Positions 55,449-64,000 of a stretch of DNA of 64,000 bases are shown in pieces. The first letter of the stretch is position 1. Each line of letters opens with the position of its first letter. Made by a program: the position numbers and the translations under genes. Source of the stretch: Leptodesmis sichuanensis A121 (GTDB lineage Bacteria > Cyanobacteriota > Cyanobacteriia > Leptolyngbyales > Leptolyngbyaceae); assembly GCF_021379005.1 (NCBI RefSeq), contig NZ_CP075171.1, positions 2,666,001-2,730,000 of the forward strand, in the 5' to 3' direction. The notes beneath the pieces are model-generated. The model searched no databases. It was given only the letters and a program-made list of their open reading frames with translations, and was not told the origin of the DNA.

Positions 55449-56507
55449 ATGGTCACACTATCGCCTGCGCTCAAAGAACGTCTTGCTGCCCCCCTGCAGA
55501 TTGGTGATCTGGAGGTAAATAGCCGGGTGCTGCAATCTCCCCTATCAGGCGTGACGGATCTGGTGTTTCGGCGGTTAGTGCGGCGTTATGCGCCAACCTC
55601 CATGATGTATACGGAAATGGTGAACGCAACGGGGCTGCATTATGTGAAAGAGTTGCCCCGGATTATGGAGGTAGACCCCAACGAGCGACCGATCAGTATT
55701 CAACTGTTTGACTGCCGTCCTGATTTTCTGGCAGAAGCGGCTCAGATGGCGGTTGATGAAGGAGCCGATACGGTGGATATCAACATGGGCTGTCCGGTGA
55801 ATAAGATCACTAAAAATGGGGGCGGTTCTTCCTTGCTGAGACAACCTGAATTAGCGGGAGAAATTGTACGATCGGTCGTTAATGCCGTAAACGTTCCTGT
55901 CACGGTCAAAACGCGGATTGGCTGGACGGATAAGGAGATCAACATTCTGGACTTTGCCAAGCGCATGGAAGATGCCGGAGCGAGAATGATCACCATTCAT
56001 GGTCGGACTCGTGCCCAAGGCTACAACGGGGCTGCCAAGTGGGAGTGGATTGCCAAAGTAAAGCAGGTGTTGTCGATTCCGATAATTGCCAACGGCGACA
56101 TTTTTTCAGTGGATGCCGCCGTTCGCTGCCTGGAAATGACAGGTGCCGATGGGGTGATGTGTTCCCGTGGCACGTTGGGCTATCCCTTTTTAGTGGGTGA
56201 AGTGGATCATTTCCTGAAAACCGGGGAACAGAAGCCTGTCCCAACGCCTGTGGAACGGTTACAGTGTGCCCGTGAGCATTTGCAAATGTTGTGGGAATAT
56301 AAGGGCGATCGCGGTGTGCGTCAGGCTCGTAAACACATGACCTGGTATGCCAAAGGGTTTGCCGGAGCTGCCGATCTGCGAGGCCAACTCAGTACGATCG
56401 AAACCGTGCACCAGGGCTTAGACCTGATTGACCGAGCGATCGAGTATTTGTCGTCATTGGGCAACGAGGCGATCTCTAACCCAACTCCGGAAGCTGACCC
56501 TGCCTGA
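55449..56507 (+). CDS. dusB: tRNA-dihydrouridine synthase (DusB)
   Basis: 352 residues, FMN-dependent TIM barrel. QSPLSGVTDLVFRRLVRRY near the start, the catalytic Cys115 in DINMGCPVNKITKNGGGSSL, VTVKTRIGW, ITIHGRTRAQGYNG and ANGDIFSVDAA, followed by the helical tRNA-binding domain. It reduces uridine in the D-loop of tRNA. Its last 32 bases overlap the end of the convergent histidine kinase gene. Confidence 0.94.
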   Translation: MVTLSPALKERLAAPLQIGDLEVNSRVLQSPLSGVTDLVFRRLVRRYAPTSMMYTEMVNATGLHYVKELPRIMEVDPNERPISIQLFDCRPDFLAEAAQMAVDEGADTVDINMGCPVNKITKNGGGSSLLRQPELAGEIVRSVVNAVNVPVTVKTRIGWTDKEINILDFAKRMEDAGARMITIHGRTRAQGYNGAAKWEWIAKVKQVLSIPIIANGDIFSVDAAVRCLEMTGADGVMCSRGTLGYPFLVGEVDHFLKTGEQKPVPTPVERLQCAREHLQMLWEYKGDRGVRQARKHMTWYAKGFAGAADLRGQLSTIETVHQGLDLIDRAIEYLSSLGNEAISNPTPEADPA

Positions 56508-58677
56508 CCGGAATCTCAATCCAGAATTCCGCCCCTTGCCCAGGCTGAGAGGAGCATTTCAGAATGCCGTGGTGCTTTTCTACGATGATTTGATAGCTGA
56601 TGGACAATCCTAATCCTGTGCCCTTACCGATCGGTTTAGTAGTGAAAAAGGGATCAAATAAGCGGTTCAGGTGGTCTGGAGGAATGCCAGGGCCATTGTC
56701 TTGAATACGGATAACGATGGATGGTGTGGGGTGTGAAGGGGAAGATGGACTGGTCAGTGCGGAAGATGAGGACGCTGAAGGGCTTTCCAGGGGATAGGGA
56801 TGAATGGCTTCGGTGTAGATCGTAATGGTCGCAGGGTTCGCCTCAATGTCCTCAGTGGAGCGCTTCTGGTTGTATGAATCCAGGGCATCGATCGCGTTAC
56901 TCAGAATATTCATGAACACCTGATTCAGTTGTCCGGCGTAACACTCGACCAGGGGTAGGTCACCGTATTCTTTGATCACAACAATTGGGGGACGGTTAGC
57001 GTTGGGCTTCAGGCGGTTCTGCAAAATCAACAGGGTGCTATCAATTCCGTCATGAATATTAACTCGCTTCATGTCGGATTCATCCAGGCGAGAAAAATTG
57101 CGCAGGGAAAGGACAATTTCTCGAATCCGATCGGCTCCGATCTGCATCGATTCCAGCATCTGAGGTAAATCCTCGATCAGAAAGGGCAGATCGATGTCTT
57201 GACGAAATTGTTGAATCTCAGGATGGCGATCATAAATGCGATCGTATAGTTCAACGAGTTGCAACAAATCCTGAGTGTACCTGACTGCATGAGGCAGGTT
57301 GCCATAGATGAAGTTGATTGGGTTGTTAATTTCATGAGCCACACCAGCAACCAGTTGCCCCAGACTGGACATCTTTTCCGTCTGGATCAGTTGTGCCTGG
57401 GTTTGTTGCAGTGCCTGGAGCGCTTGAGCCGATTTCGCCGTTTCTTGCCGTAACCGCCGTTCATTCACCGTTACCTGCCCTAACAGCGCATAGAACGAAA
57501 TGGTTAAACGGCCCAGTTCATCTTCCCGGCTCATCAACTCTTCGCTCTTGGTGTTCATTTCGGCCAATCGGTTGCATTCATCCATAATTGGTTGCAGGCG
57601 TTGATTGAGCCGTCGCACAAAGAGCGCCACAACAATTCCTTGAACAATTGACGCACCAATTACGGCTCCCAGAATGCCTGCGGTCAAAAATCGCCAGACT
57701 GGCCCCAGGACGATCGCCTTGGGCACAACAGCCATTAACACCCAGTTGTTATTGGGAATTTTCTGATAGGCCCAATATTCTGATTTGCCCTGGCTATCCC
57801 GCCATTGCACAACCCCATTTTCCGCTCCGGCTTGAAGTTGGGTCTGAATTGTGTTCCACAATCCCTGGTAATTATCTAACTTGGGGAAGGGAGTCAGGTT
57901 GAGAGCTTGCTGAGGATTGGGGGGATAGGCAATCAGGTTTCCTTGAGCACTGACCAGCAAAAAGTAACCCGCATCGCGCATAACGGGAACATTCAGTTTC
58001 TTGCTCAAAAAACCCAATTCCAGATCCTGGCTGAGAACCCCCAATAATTGCTTTTGATCGTCATAAAACGGCATGGAATAACTGGTACTGACCAGGGTTT
58101 GGGGAGGAGTGAGAGAATCTTCTACATAACTTTCCGGTTCCAGCCAAATCGGTTTGCCTGCGGCAATGGGCTGCTGAAAATAATTCGTCGTGAAGTTTTT
58201 AGGGTCGGTATTCCCCAATTTGGGTGGCTCTACAGATCCAGTTTTTTTCTGCCGGGCCACATAAGGGTAGGCATACTGTAAGGAGGGAATGATCCGGCGA
58301 TCGTTGGGCGGCTGACCAAATCCCAGACCAGTTCCCAGAACCGAAGTTTGCAGCGCACGGTACATCAGGTCGCTATACACCTGTTCCCGGCGTTCTCCAG
58401 ATACATAAAGCGTTTTCACGGCATCCAAAACCGTTTTAGTAGATGATTCTAGGGCGTTAAAATCCCCTGCTAAAATTTCGGTTTTGACCTGTAAACTGGA
58501 CATTAACTCAGCTTCAGATTGCCGTGCCAGTTCTCGATAAGACCAGTAGGTAGTTCCCAGCAGCCCAACCAGTGAACCACCTACTACGGAAATAAATAAT
58601 CGCAGCCCAACCGAGCGGAGTAAGGAAATTCCTGATTTTGGGCGAGGTGAAGCCGTGTCCGCAGGGATGGACTGCAT
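56476..58677 (-). CDS. Cache-domain sensor histidine kinase
   Basis: 733 residues. Membrane helix at about 25-45 (LFISVVGGSLVGLLGTTYW), a periplasmic double-Cache-like domain to about residue 335 and a second helix (VWRFLTAGILGAVIGASIVQ), then a HAMP-like linker. The kinase core has the H-box His in GVAHEINNPINFIYGN, N-box NILSNAIDALDSY, and G boxes IRIQDNGPGIPPD and GKGTGLGLSIS. The N-to-G1 interval has a Ser/Pro-rich insert near residue 640. It senses an external small molecule; the cognate regulator is unknown. No regulator gene is adjacent. Confidence 0.9.
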   Translation of the reverse strand: MQSIPADTASPRPKSGISLLRSVGLRLFISVVGGSLVGLLGTTYWSYRELARQSEAELMSSLQVKTEILAGDFNALESSTKTVLDAVKTLYVSGERREQVYSDLMYRALQTSVLGTGLGFGQPPNDRRIIPSLQYAYPYVARQKKTGSVEPPKLGNTDPKNFTTNYFQQPIAAGKPIWLEPESYVEDSLTPPQTLVSTSYSMPFYDDQKQLLGVLSQDLELGFLSKKLNVPVMRDAGYFLLVSAQGNLIAYPPNPQQALNLTPFPKLDNYQGLWNTIQTQLQAGAENGVVQWRDSQGKSEYWAYQKIPNNNWVLMAVVPKAIVLGPVWRFLTAGILGAVIGASIVQGIVVALFVRRLNQRLQPIMDECNRLAEMNTKSEELMSREDELGRLTISFYALLGQVTVNERRLRQETAKSAQALQALQQTQAQLIQTEKMSSLGQLVAGVAHEINNPINFIYGNLPHAVRYTQDLLQLVELYDRIYDRHPEIQQFRQDIDLPFLIEDLPQMLESMQIGADRIREIVLSLRNFSRLDESDMKRVNIHDGIDSTLLILQNRLKPNANRPPIVVIKEYGDLPLVECYAGQLNQVFMNILSNAIDALDSYNQKRSTEDIEANPATITIYTEAIHPYPLESPSASSSSALTSPSSPSHPTPSIVIRIQDNGPGIPPDHLNRLFDPFFTTKPIGKGTGLGLSISYQIIVEKHHGILKCSSQPGQGAEFWIEIPVRQGQLPELG

Positions 58678-58892
58678 AATAACTCTCCTGAAACAAGGGC
58701 CGGGGCGCTAGCATGTGCTGCCAGTATGCCCAAGTTGAGCCAGGGGAGCGACAAGGAGATTGGGGGTTGGCGATCGGGGGTCGGGGATCAGAGATCGGGG
58801 GAAGAGTGGGTCGAAGCAGGCAAACGGCTAAAAATGGGGAGCTGAAAGGCTGTATAAAGAGCAGACAACGGAGGAGTTTTGAGGAGTAGGAT

Positions 58893-59342
58893 ATGAGTGA
58901 TTTAGTTGAAGTCAATCAAACCATGAGTGCCATGAATGCCCAAGTCCAGACCCTGACTGATCAGGTTGCAACCCTGGCGACATCCATGGATAGCTTGATC
59001 CAGGCCGTTGAGCGGATGGAACGATCGATTGAAAGAATGGCCGAAAATGTTGAAAGTTCCAATGAACGGATGGGCGAAAACATGGAGCGTTCCAATGAAC
59101 GGATGGGGGAAAAGATGGAGCGTTCCAATGAACGGATGGGCGAAAACATGGAGCGATCAATGGAACGGATGAGCCAGAACATGGAGCGTTCCATGGAACG
59201 AATGGGCGAAAACATGGAGCATGCCATTGAACGAATGACACAAAGCATCGAGCGCTCAGAGCAAGTAGCCGAACGAAACGCCAACATCGTCTCCGAACTG
59301 GTTGGAATAGTTAACCGCCTGCTGGCAGAAAGAGAGCACTGA
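58893..59342 (+). CDS. Coiled-coil protein with 11-residue repeats
   Basis: 149 residues. After a short start with a heptad-type segment (QVQTLTDQVATLATSMDSLI) come about six tandem 11-residue units of the type SNERMGENMER (residues about 55-120). Repeats of 11 give a right-handed or straight coiled coil, not the normal left-handed heptad coil. At DNA level the unit is 33 bp and nearly identical, showing recent expansion. No signal peptide. Function unknown; a filament or spacer role is possible. The ATG follows GAGGAGTAGGAT. Confidence 0.8.
   Translation: MSDLVEVNQTMSAMNAQVQTLTDQVATLATSMDSLIQAVERMERSIERMAENVESSNERMGENMERSNERMGEKMERSNERMGENMERSMERMSQNMERSMERMGENMEHAIERMTQSIERSEQVAERNANIVSELVGIVNRLLAEREH
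59057..59254 (+). repeat. 33-bp tandem repeat array (about 6 units)
   Basis: Unit of the type TCCAATGAACGGATGGGCGA plus 13 more bases, repeated about six times inside the coiled-coil gene, with the last units more diverged. Copy number is likely to vary between strains. Confidence 0.8.
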
Positions 59343-59384
59343 CATTCAACCCTTCGTACAGACCCGATTCATCATGTCATTACC

Positions 59385-60005
59385 CTAATCCCCAATCCCT
59401 AATCCCAACATCCGATCGCCAGGATTGTAATAGCACGTCAGCAGGGAATCCATAACCGCCTGACCAGCAGCGATCGCGGCTACTTTGTCTGCAAACCTGG
59501 GATCAATTAGATGTTTCAGGGGTTGATCGACTCGATTAAAGTGCTGCATTGCCTCTGCAGCAATCCGATCCCAGTGGGAGTAGTAGTGCAGGATATCATC
59601 GGGCATGACCTTGGTACGAGTCGTGCCAGGTTCAGGCAGGCAGTAAAAGGGTTTGTCTAAATTGAAGTAACCGTAGTCGTCCGTAATTTCATCGCCCGGA
59701 TAAATATCTTTAGCAGCCAGTTCAAAGTGGTAGGGAGTAGCGATCAGGGTGGAGTTAAAGCTGTGGTTGACGTAGCGAGCGATATCCCAACACAAAATAT
59801 ACTGACCCTGTTCATCCCGAAAACAGAATTTCAGCAGGCGATCGCGTAGTAAGGGATCCAGCGACATGACGTAAGCCTCTTCATAGCGCTGGTCTAGTTC
59901 ATCCAAAATCCAGGTGATCGTGCCTTTAGGAATGAACTCTGTCGCAAATACACCGTAACCGATCGCTTCATTGATGAATCGGAGCTCTGTATGGGGATGA
60001 ATCAT
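59385..60005 (-). CDS. SET-domain protein
   Basis: 206 residues. SET-fold landmarks: GYGVFATEFIPKGTITWI near the start, RYVNHSFNST (the NHS core, about residue 78) and GDEITDDYGYFN (the E-x-x-x-DY block, about residue 105). A C-terminal stretch with FYCLPEPGTTRT has only a single Cys, so no zinc post-SET cluster. SET proteins methylate lysine side chains with SAM. Bacterial members of this short kind have uncertain targets. No histone-like partner is nearby. Confidence 0.8.
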   Translation of the reverse strand: MIHPHTELRFINEAIGYGVFATEFIPKGTITWILDELDQRYEEAYVMSLDPLLRDRLLKFCFRDEQGQYILCWDIARYVNHSFNSTLIATPYHFELAAKDIYPGDEITDDYGYFNLDKPFYCLPEPGTTRTKVMPDDILHYYSHWDRIAAEAMQHFNRVDQPLKHLIDPRFADKVAAIAAGQAVMDSLLTCYYNPGDRMLGLGIGD

Positions 60006-60068
60006 GGTTGTCGTTGGGCATCCGTACTGAAAAAAGCTAGTTCTGCAAGGAAATTGTGCAAGACGAAA

Positions 60069-60100
60069 CCTCCTGGGGAATGACAGGTTCCCACAGGAGG
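60069..60100 (-). terminator. Intrinsic-type hairpin after the secreted protein gene
   Basis: CCTCCTGGGGAA pairs with TTCCCACAGGAGG around a 7-base loop with one bulge. On the minus strand it follows the stop at 60141 by about 40 bases; the T-run is weak (GGTTTCG). Confidence 0.6.
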
Positions 60101-60140
60101 CTTTCTTACAGACCTAGGAATGCTTTAAGAGCCAGGGCAA

Positions 60141-60551
60141 TTAGTAGATAGAGCAAACTGCACGACCATTAGCGTTCAGCTTGATTACACCATCAGCACC
60201 ATTGATCACAAAGGGAACTGCATCTTTACCAGCGACACGAACGATTCTGGCAGGAGAGTACAAGCACTTGGTGACATCAGCGCCCCAGGTTTTGATATCG
60301 CTGCCCACACCGTACTTGTCGGTAATTAAGGTATCAGAGGTGATGGAGTCATCTTTAACCACCACGGTGGTAATTGGCAGGGTAAACAGAGCAGGCAGAA
60401 CCGGGGGAGTTGGCAGAGTTAAGGAGGTGGTGCCAACGAAGGATTCTCTGGGAAGTACTTGGGTAGTAGCCTTAAGCTGGGCAGCAGCGGGCAGGGAGGA
60501 ACCTGCTACCAGGGCAGCAGCACCTAATACGGAAAGAACGCGCATGTTCAT
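60141..60551 (-). CDS. Small secreted protein of unknown function
   Basis: 136 residues. Clear signal peptide MNMRVLSVLGAAALVAGSSL with Ala-x-Ala cleavage before QLKATTQ. The mature part is about 110 residues, with a Thr/Pro-rich first half and two Cys (VTKCLYSP and RAVCSIY) that could form a disulphide. No domain recognised. Periplasmic or extracellular. ATG 60551 follows GAGGAG by about 12 bases. Confidence 0.7.
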   Translation of the reverse strand: MNMRVLSVLGAAALVAGSSLPAAAQLKATTQVLPRESFVGTTSLTLPTPPVLPALFTLPITTVVVKDDSITSDTLITDKYGVGSDIKTWGADVTKCLYSPARIVRVAGKDAVPFVINGADGVIKLNANGRAVCSIY

Positions 60552-60701
60552 GAGATATATCAACTCCTCTCAACAACCTAACGACAACTGAAGGTTTCAA
60601 AAAGTCCGTTTATACTCAGTTGCTCCTTTATTTCTACACTGTTTTGCCCTTGAGAGCCAATATCTAGCAGACGGATTTCTCCGGGAAATTATCCCGATCG
60701 C

Positions 60702-61889
60702 TTACCAATCAACCTGAGCACGTTCATGCAAAATTCTGCCGTAAACGGCTTCTGTCTGCTGTGCCAGCTTATCCCAGCAAAACCGTCGCTCCAGATCCTC
60801 ATAAGCATTCTCAATCAACCACTGGCTATAACCAGGATTTCTTAATACTTCCAAAATGCCCCAGGCCAGTGAATCGGGATTATTGGTCCAGGTGACGATC
60901 CCGGTGCGGGTATGGCGGACAATTTCGGGAAATCCGCCTGTATCCGAGACAATCACTGGAACGCGAGCGGCAAAATTCTCTAGCACTACAATCCCAAAGG
61001 GCTCGTACAGGCTGGGAAACACGGCACAATCGGCGATCGTCCGAAACTTGTTCAAATCCTCATCCGACATAAAGCCTGTGAAATAACACTGGTTCCAGAT
61101 GCCAGCGTTCCAGGCTTGCCGTTTGAACTCGTCCACATTCCCTGTGCCAATTAAGACAAATTTAACATTGCCGCCCATTTCCCAGATCACCTTGGGAGCC
61201 GCATTGAGCAGCACGGAGATCCCTTTTTCATAGGTCATGCGCCCGACGTAGTAGACAATTTGTTCGTGATCAGCGGCAAAGCGGCGGCGAAATTCCTGGG
61301 CATCAAAGGGTTCCAGCGCCAGTTTTTTTTCTAGATGAATGCCGTTGTAAACGACATCAATTTTGTCCCAGGAAACGCCCAGAACCCGCTCAACTTCCAA
61401 CCGCATATAGTTGGTGCAAACAATCACGCGCCATGCGTGATAGGCCAATTCACTTTCTTTATTACTAATAAATTGCTGTTGCTCGGAATAAATGCCGTTA
61501 TGCCGACCGTATTCTGTGGCGTGGATGGTGGTGACCAGGGGAATTTTGAAGCTGTTTTTGAGAGCGATCGCCGCATCTCCTACCAGCCAGTCATGGGCAT
61601 GAATCAAATTAAATCCACCCTCTTCCAGCAGCAGTTTCTCCCCGTGCTGCCTCATGCTGTCGTTCATGTTGGATACCCAGTGAAAGAAATTGTGACTGGG
61701 CCCAACACTGACTCGATGCACATGCACTCCCTCGACTAATTCATATCGGGGAGCCTGCCCAAACTCGATCGTGATCAGATGAATCTCATGCCCCCGCTTG
61801 ACTAATTCCGGATACAGCTCAGCGACATGCCGAGCAATTCCACCCACAATTCGCGGCGGAAATTCCCAGGCAAGCACCAAAACCTTCAT
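60702..61889 (-). CDS. Glycosyltransferase family 4 (starch/glycogen synthase-like)
   Basis: 395 residues starting MKVLVLAWEFPPRIVGGIAR, the N-terminal GT-B loop typical of glycogen-synthase-like GT4 enzymes. LIHAHDWLVGDAAIAL follows in the acceptor domain, then the donor domain with YVGRMTYEKGISVLLNAAP and FPSLYEPFGIVVLENFA (catalytic-site Glu). No membrane span. It transfers glucose or another sugar; product is unknown (glycogen, a glucan or exopolysaccharide). ATG 61889 preferred over 61904. A palindromic repeat lies just upstream. Confidence 0.88.
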   Translation of the reverse strand: MKVLVLAWEFPPRIVGGIARHVAELYPELVKRGHEIHLITIEFGQAPRYELVEGVHVHRVSVGPSHNFFHWVSNMNDSMRQHGEKLLLEEGGFNLIHAHDWLVGDAAIALKNSFKIPLVTTIHATEYGRHNGIYSEQQQFISNKESELAYHAWRVIVCTNYMRLEVERVLGVSWDKIDVVYNGIHLEKKLALEPFDAQEFRRRFAADHEQIVYYVGRMTYEKGISVLLNAAPKVIWEMGGNVKFVLIGTGNVDEFKRQAWNAGIWNQCYFTGFMSDEDLNKFRTIADCAVFPSLYEPFGIVVLENFAARVPVIVSDTGGFPEIVRHTRTGIVTWTNNPDSLAWGILEVLRNPGYSQWLIENAYEDLERRFCWDKLAQQTEAVYGRILHERAQVDW

Positions 61890-61912
61890 GCAGGGCAATC
61901 TCAACAGTTGAC

Positions 61913-61986
61913 TTAAACCAGACCCAGCGAGAGAACGGTCGTTTTCCGATCAGAGAAACTCCAGTTCTAGACTCGGACAAGGTTTA
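61913..61986 (+). repeat. Dispersed palindromic repeat, copy 5 of 5
   Basis: Starts TTAAACCAGACCCAGCGAGAG and ends ACTCGGACAAGGTTTA, same orientation as the copy at 50759. It lies between the glycosyltransferase start and the RND gene. Confidence 0.8.
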
Positions 61987-62034
61987 TATTACCTAGATTG
62001 ACACATTACAGACCCGGTCGGGGAGTAGGTTGGC

Positions 62035-64000
62035 TTAGGATTCGTCTGGGGCATGGCGACGCTCTTGTGAAGAAATGGAGGCAGGCAACTGGACTACTTT
62101 CTCCTGGCGCGATCGCCGATCAAAAAAGTCATGCAGCATCACATAAAAGCAGGGAATGATAAACAGGGTTAACAGGGTGGCCAGCGATAGCCCTGAGAAG
62201 ACTACAATTCCCAGCGGTTGCAGAAATTCGCCTCCCTGCCCCAGACCCAGTGCCAGGGGGAACATCCCTAAGACGGTCGTAACGGTGGTCATCAAAATAG
62301 GTCGCAGTCGTTGAGGGCCTGCTTTCAGAATCGCTGTGTAGCGATCGCAGCCTTCCCGCTTCAAGGTTTGATTGGCCAGCTCCACCATGACGATCGCGTT
62401 GTTTACTACGATCCCCACCAGCAGCACCACGCCTACAATCACCGTCGCCCCGATCGCCGTTTGCGTGACAAATAGCCCCAGAATTCCCCCCGCCAAGGCT
62501 AATGGAATCGTAAACATGATCACCAACGGGTCAATCAGCGAGTTGTACTGTACCGCCATCACCACAAACACCAGAAAAGCGGCCAGTCCACCCAACACTG
62601 GCAAAGTAGCCTGGAGTTGCTGATTACTTTGAGCCGCCGTACTGGGGAGCACACTCACCCCTTCCGGCAAGTCCAGGTTATTCAGCACCTCATCTACTTG
62701 CTTTAAAGCAGCCCCCAAACTGGCTCCCTGATTCAGGTTTCCGGCAATCAAAAATACCTGGCGTTGATTAATCCGCTGCACCTGACCGGGAGCCTGACCT
62801 GACTCAATCCGGGCTACATCCCCTAAGCGAATTTGCCGATTGTCTTCTACAAACAGGGGTAAGCGCTCCAGTTGGGATGGTTGTTGTACCGATTGGCGAT
62901 CGAGCCGCACCCGGATGTCCACCAGGCGATTTCCCCGTTGCAATTGTGTAGGGACACTACCCTGAATCGCCGTTTCCAGCATTTCGCCGATGTTCTGAAT
63001 GTTCAAATTCAGGGCCGATAACCGTTCCGGGTCAGGAAAGATTTGAATTTCCGGCTGGCGAGCATCAGCATCTGGACGAAAACTGGTGAGTGTGGCCTGG
63101 TCTTCTAACGCCTGGAGTACCTGCCGTCCGGCCTGATTCAATGCCTCCTCACTATTTCCTTGCAAAATCACATCCACTTCCGCGCCCCGTACCGGAGAAT
63201 TATTCAAAATCAGTCCCCGCACCTGACCTGGACTGAGCCGCAGCCGAATATCCACCAGATTCAACTGGCGTAATTCCCGTGTCACCCTGGTCACGTAATC
63301 CTCCACATTCGTTCCAGGCTTAAGCGTAATCGTGCTGGAACTCCTCAGAGGATTCTCACTGGTATTGCTGCCAAACAAAAACCCACCCACCGTCGTGAAG
63401 ACATACTCCGTTTCTGGTTGGGCCAGCAAAATTTTATCGACCGCCGCCATCACCTTTTGATTGTCTTCCAGCGGTGTACCGGGGGGAAATTGAGCGTTCA
63501 GGTTTGCCTGCCCAGTATTGATGCGGGGCAGAATTTCCTGGGGAAGCTGACCGGCCATCCAGAGGCTACCACCGCCCAAAACCAGGATGGTTAACCCAAC
63601 GATCAGTAACCGTTTTGCCAGCACCCATTGCAGCAGCGAGGCATATCCACGCGTACCGTCATCAAAACGACGGTTGAATTGTTGCAGCAACCAGAACTTG
63701 TTGATCCCACTCGAACGGCGGATTCCCAATAGCCGCGAAGTCAGCATCGGCACCACCGTCACGGCAATCAAAATAGACGCAGCTACAGCAAAACTAATCG
63801 TCAGAATCAACTCATTGAACAGCAACGCAATCAAACCACCAATCAACAGAAACGGCAGCACCGCCATCAGGTTGGTACTGGTGGAAGCCACCAGCGCCGA
63901 CTCCACCTCCTGACTGCTGTTGATGGATTGATGAATTAACTGTCGGGGAGTCAGACGGCTAACTGCACTGCGGCCCGGAGTCATGCCTGTCCCTTCTGCA
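62035..64000 (-). CDS. RND-family (AcrB-type) efflux transporter, partial
   Basis: The N-terminal part lies beyond the right edge; 655 codons are visible. The first visible part has the membrane region with LMAVLPFLLIGGLIALLFNE and LTISFAVAASILIAVTVVP. The large periplasmic porter domain follows (RPDADARQPEIQIFPDPERL among others), then the second membrane half ending with ILMTTVTTVLGMFPLALGLG. Family members export drugs, lipids or metals with a proton gradient, in complex with a fusion protein and outer-membrane channel. An ATG at 63984 is internal, not the start. Confidence 0.93.
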   Translation of the reverse strand, partial: AEGTGMTPGRSAVSRLTPRQLIHQSINSSQEVESALVASTSTNLMAVLPFLLIGGLIALLFNELILTISFAVAASILIAVTVVPMLTSRLLGIRRSSGINKFWLLQQFNRRFDDGTRGYASLLQWVLAKRLLIVGLTILVLGGGSLWMAGQLPQEILPRINTGQANLNAQFPPGTPLEDNQKVMAAVDKILLAQPETEYVFTTVGGFLFGSNTSENPLRSSSTITLKPGTNVEDYVTRVTRELRQLNLVDIRLRLSPGQVRGLILNNSPVRGAEVDVILQGNSEEALNQAGRQVLQALEDQATLTSFRPDADARQPEIQIFPDPERLSALNLNIQNIGEMLETAIQGSVPTQLQRGNRLVDIRVRLDRQSVQQPSQLERLPLFVEDNRQIRLGDVARIESGQAPGQVQRINQRQVFLIAGNLNQGASLGAALKQVDEVLNNLDLPEGVSVLPSTAAQSNQQLQATLPVLGGLAAFLVFVVMAVQYNSLIDPLVIMFTIPLALAGGILGLFVTQTAIGATVIVGVVLLVGIVVNNAIVMVELANQTLKREGCDRYTAILKAGPQRLRPILMTTVTTVLGMFPLALGLGQGGEFLQPLGIVVFSGLSLATLLTLFIIPCFYVMLHDFFDRRSRQEKVVQLPASISSQERRHAPDES

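Noticed and set aside
63984-63984. ATG at 63984 as the start of the RND gene
   Set aside because: The sequence around it lies within the membrane domain of AcrB-type proteins and the frame stays open to the window edge, so it is internal.

Overview
The window is cyanobacterial chromosome. The markers are psaL (photosystem I), ndhD (NDH-1), a cyanobacterial-type gshA, a PedR-like regulator, group 1 sigma factor SigA, several small gene families of cyanobacterial type, and frequent GCGATCGC (HIP1) octamers. The lineage looks like a Leptolyngbya-type filamentous or unicellular form, but the sequence here does not fix genus. Most of the window is ordinary housekeeping DNA in short transcription units on both strands, with one large insertion-sequence pile-up and many short dispersed repeats.

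Layout. 0-6.5 kb: partial yvcK, an MlaF/MlaD-type lipid-transfer pair, a LOG-family gene, a truncated folate cyclo-ligase-like relic and a pirin gene behind twin operator-like palindromes. 6.54-11.98 kb: an IS630 element whose transposase gene has been hit by three independent insertion sequences (ISKra4-type, a second DDE element, and an ISKra4-related element also present at 29.8 kb); each has its own target duplication and the IS630 reading frame can be rebuilt by joining the pieces. 12-14.1 kb: old yellow enzyme and glutathionyl-hydroquinone reductase genes. With pirin they look like a quinone/electrophile-handling cluster split by the IS pile-up. 14.2-22.8 kb: aspS, a glycosyltransferase, two response regulators, gshA, a CIRCE-controlled solo groL and an mnmD-like methyltransferase. 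22.9-29.6 kb: a 199-bp hairpin-rich MITE-like element, two unknown genes, ndhD, a dienelactone hydrolase and a run of small unknown genes between repeats.

29.7-31.8 kb: second copy of the ISKra4-related IS next to a transposase fossil. 31.8-41.2 kb: GH1 beta-glucosidase, small unknown genes, a sigma-like protein, a TPR protein, an M48 protease, a MalF-type permease with an SGNH hydrolase, a wrecked ammonium transporter gene, a SUI1/YciH factor and an IS630 fossil. 41.3-50.3 kb: a zinc ribbon-kinase-WD40 protein, rplU-rpmA, an ABC ATPase, a receiver protein, the second MITE copy, 2-Cys peroxiredoxin, a degenerate DinG-like protein and small membrane proteins. 50.4-64 kb: pedR, hisS, psaL, sigA, dusB, a cache-domain histidine kinase, an 11-residue-repeat coiled coil, a SET-domain protein, a secreted protein, a glycosyltransferase and a partial RND transporter.

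No complete new multi-gene system stands out. The best leads are the nested IS630 and its effect on the pirin/OYE/GST cluster, the two-copy structured MITE, a candidate minus-strand small RNA near 3.8 kb, a five-copy palindromic repeat, and a kinase with a large insertion between its catalytic loop and DFG motif. No tRNA, rRNA or CRISPR array was recognised.
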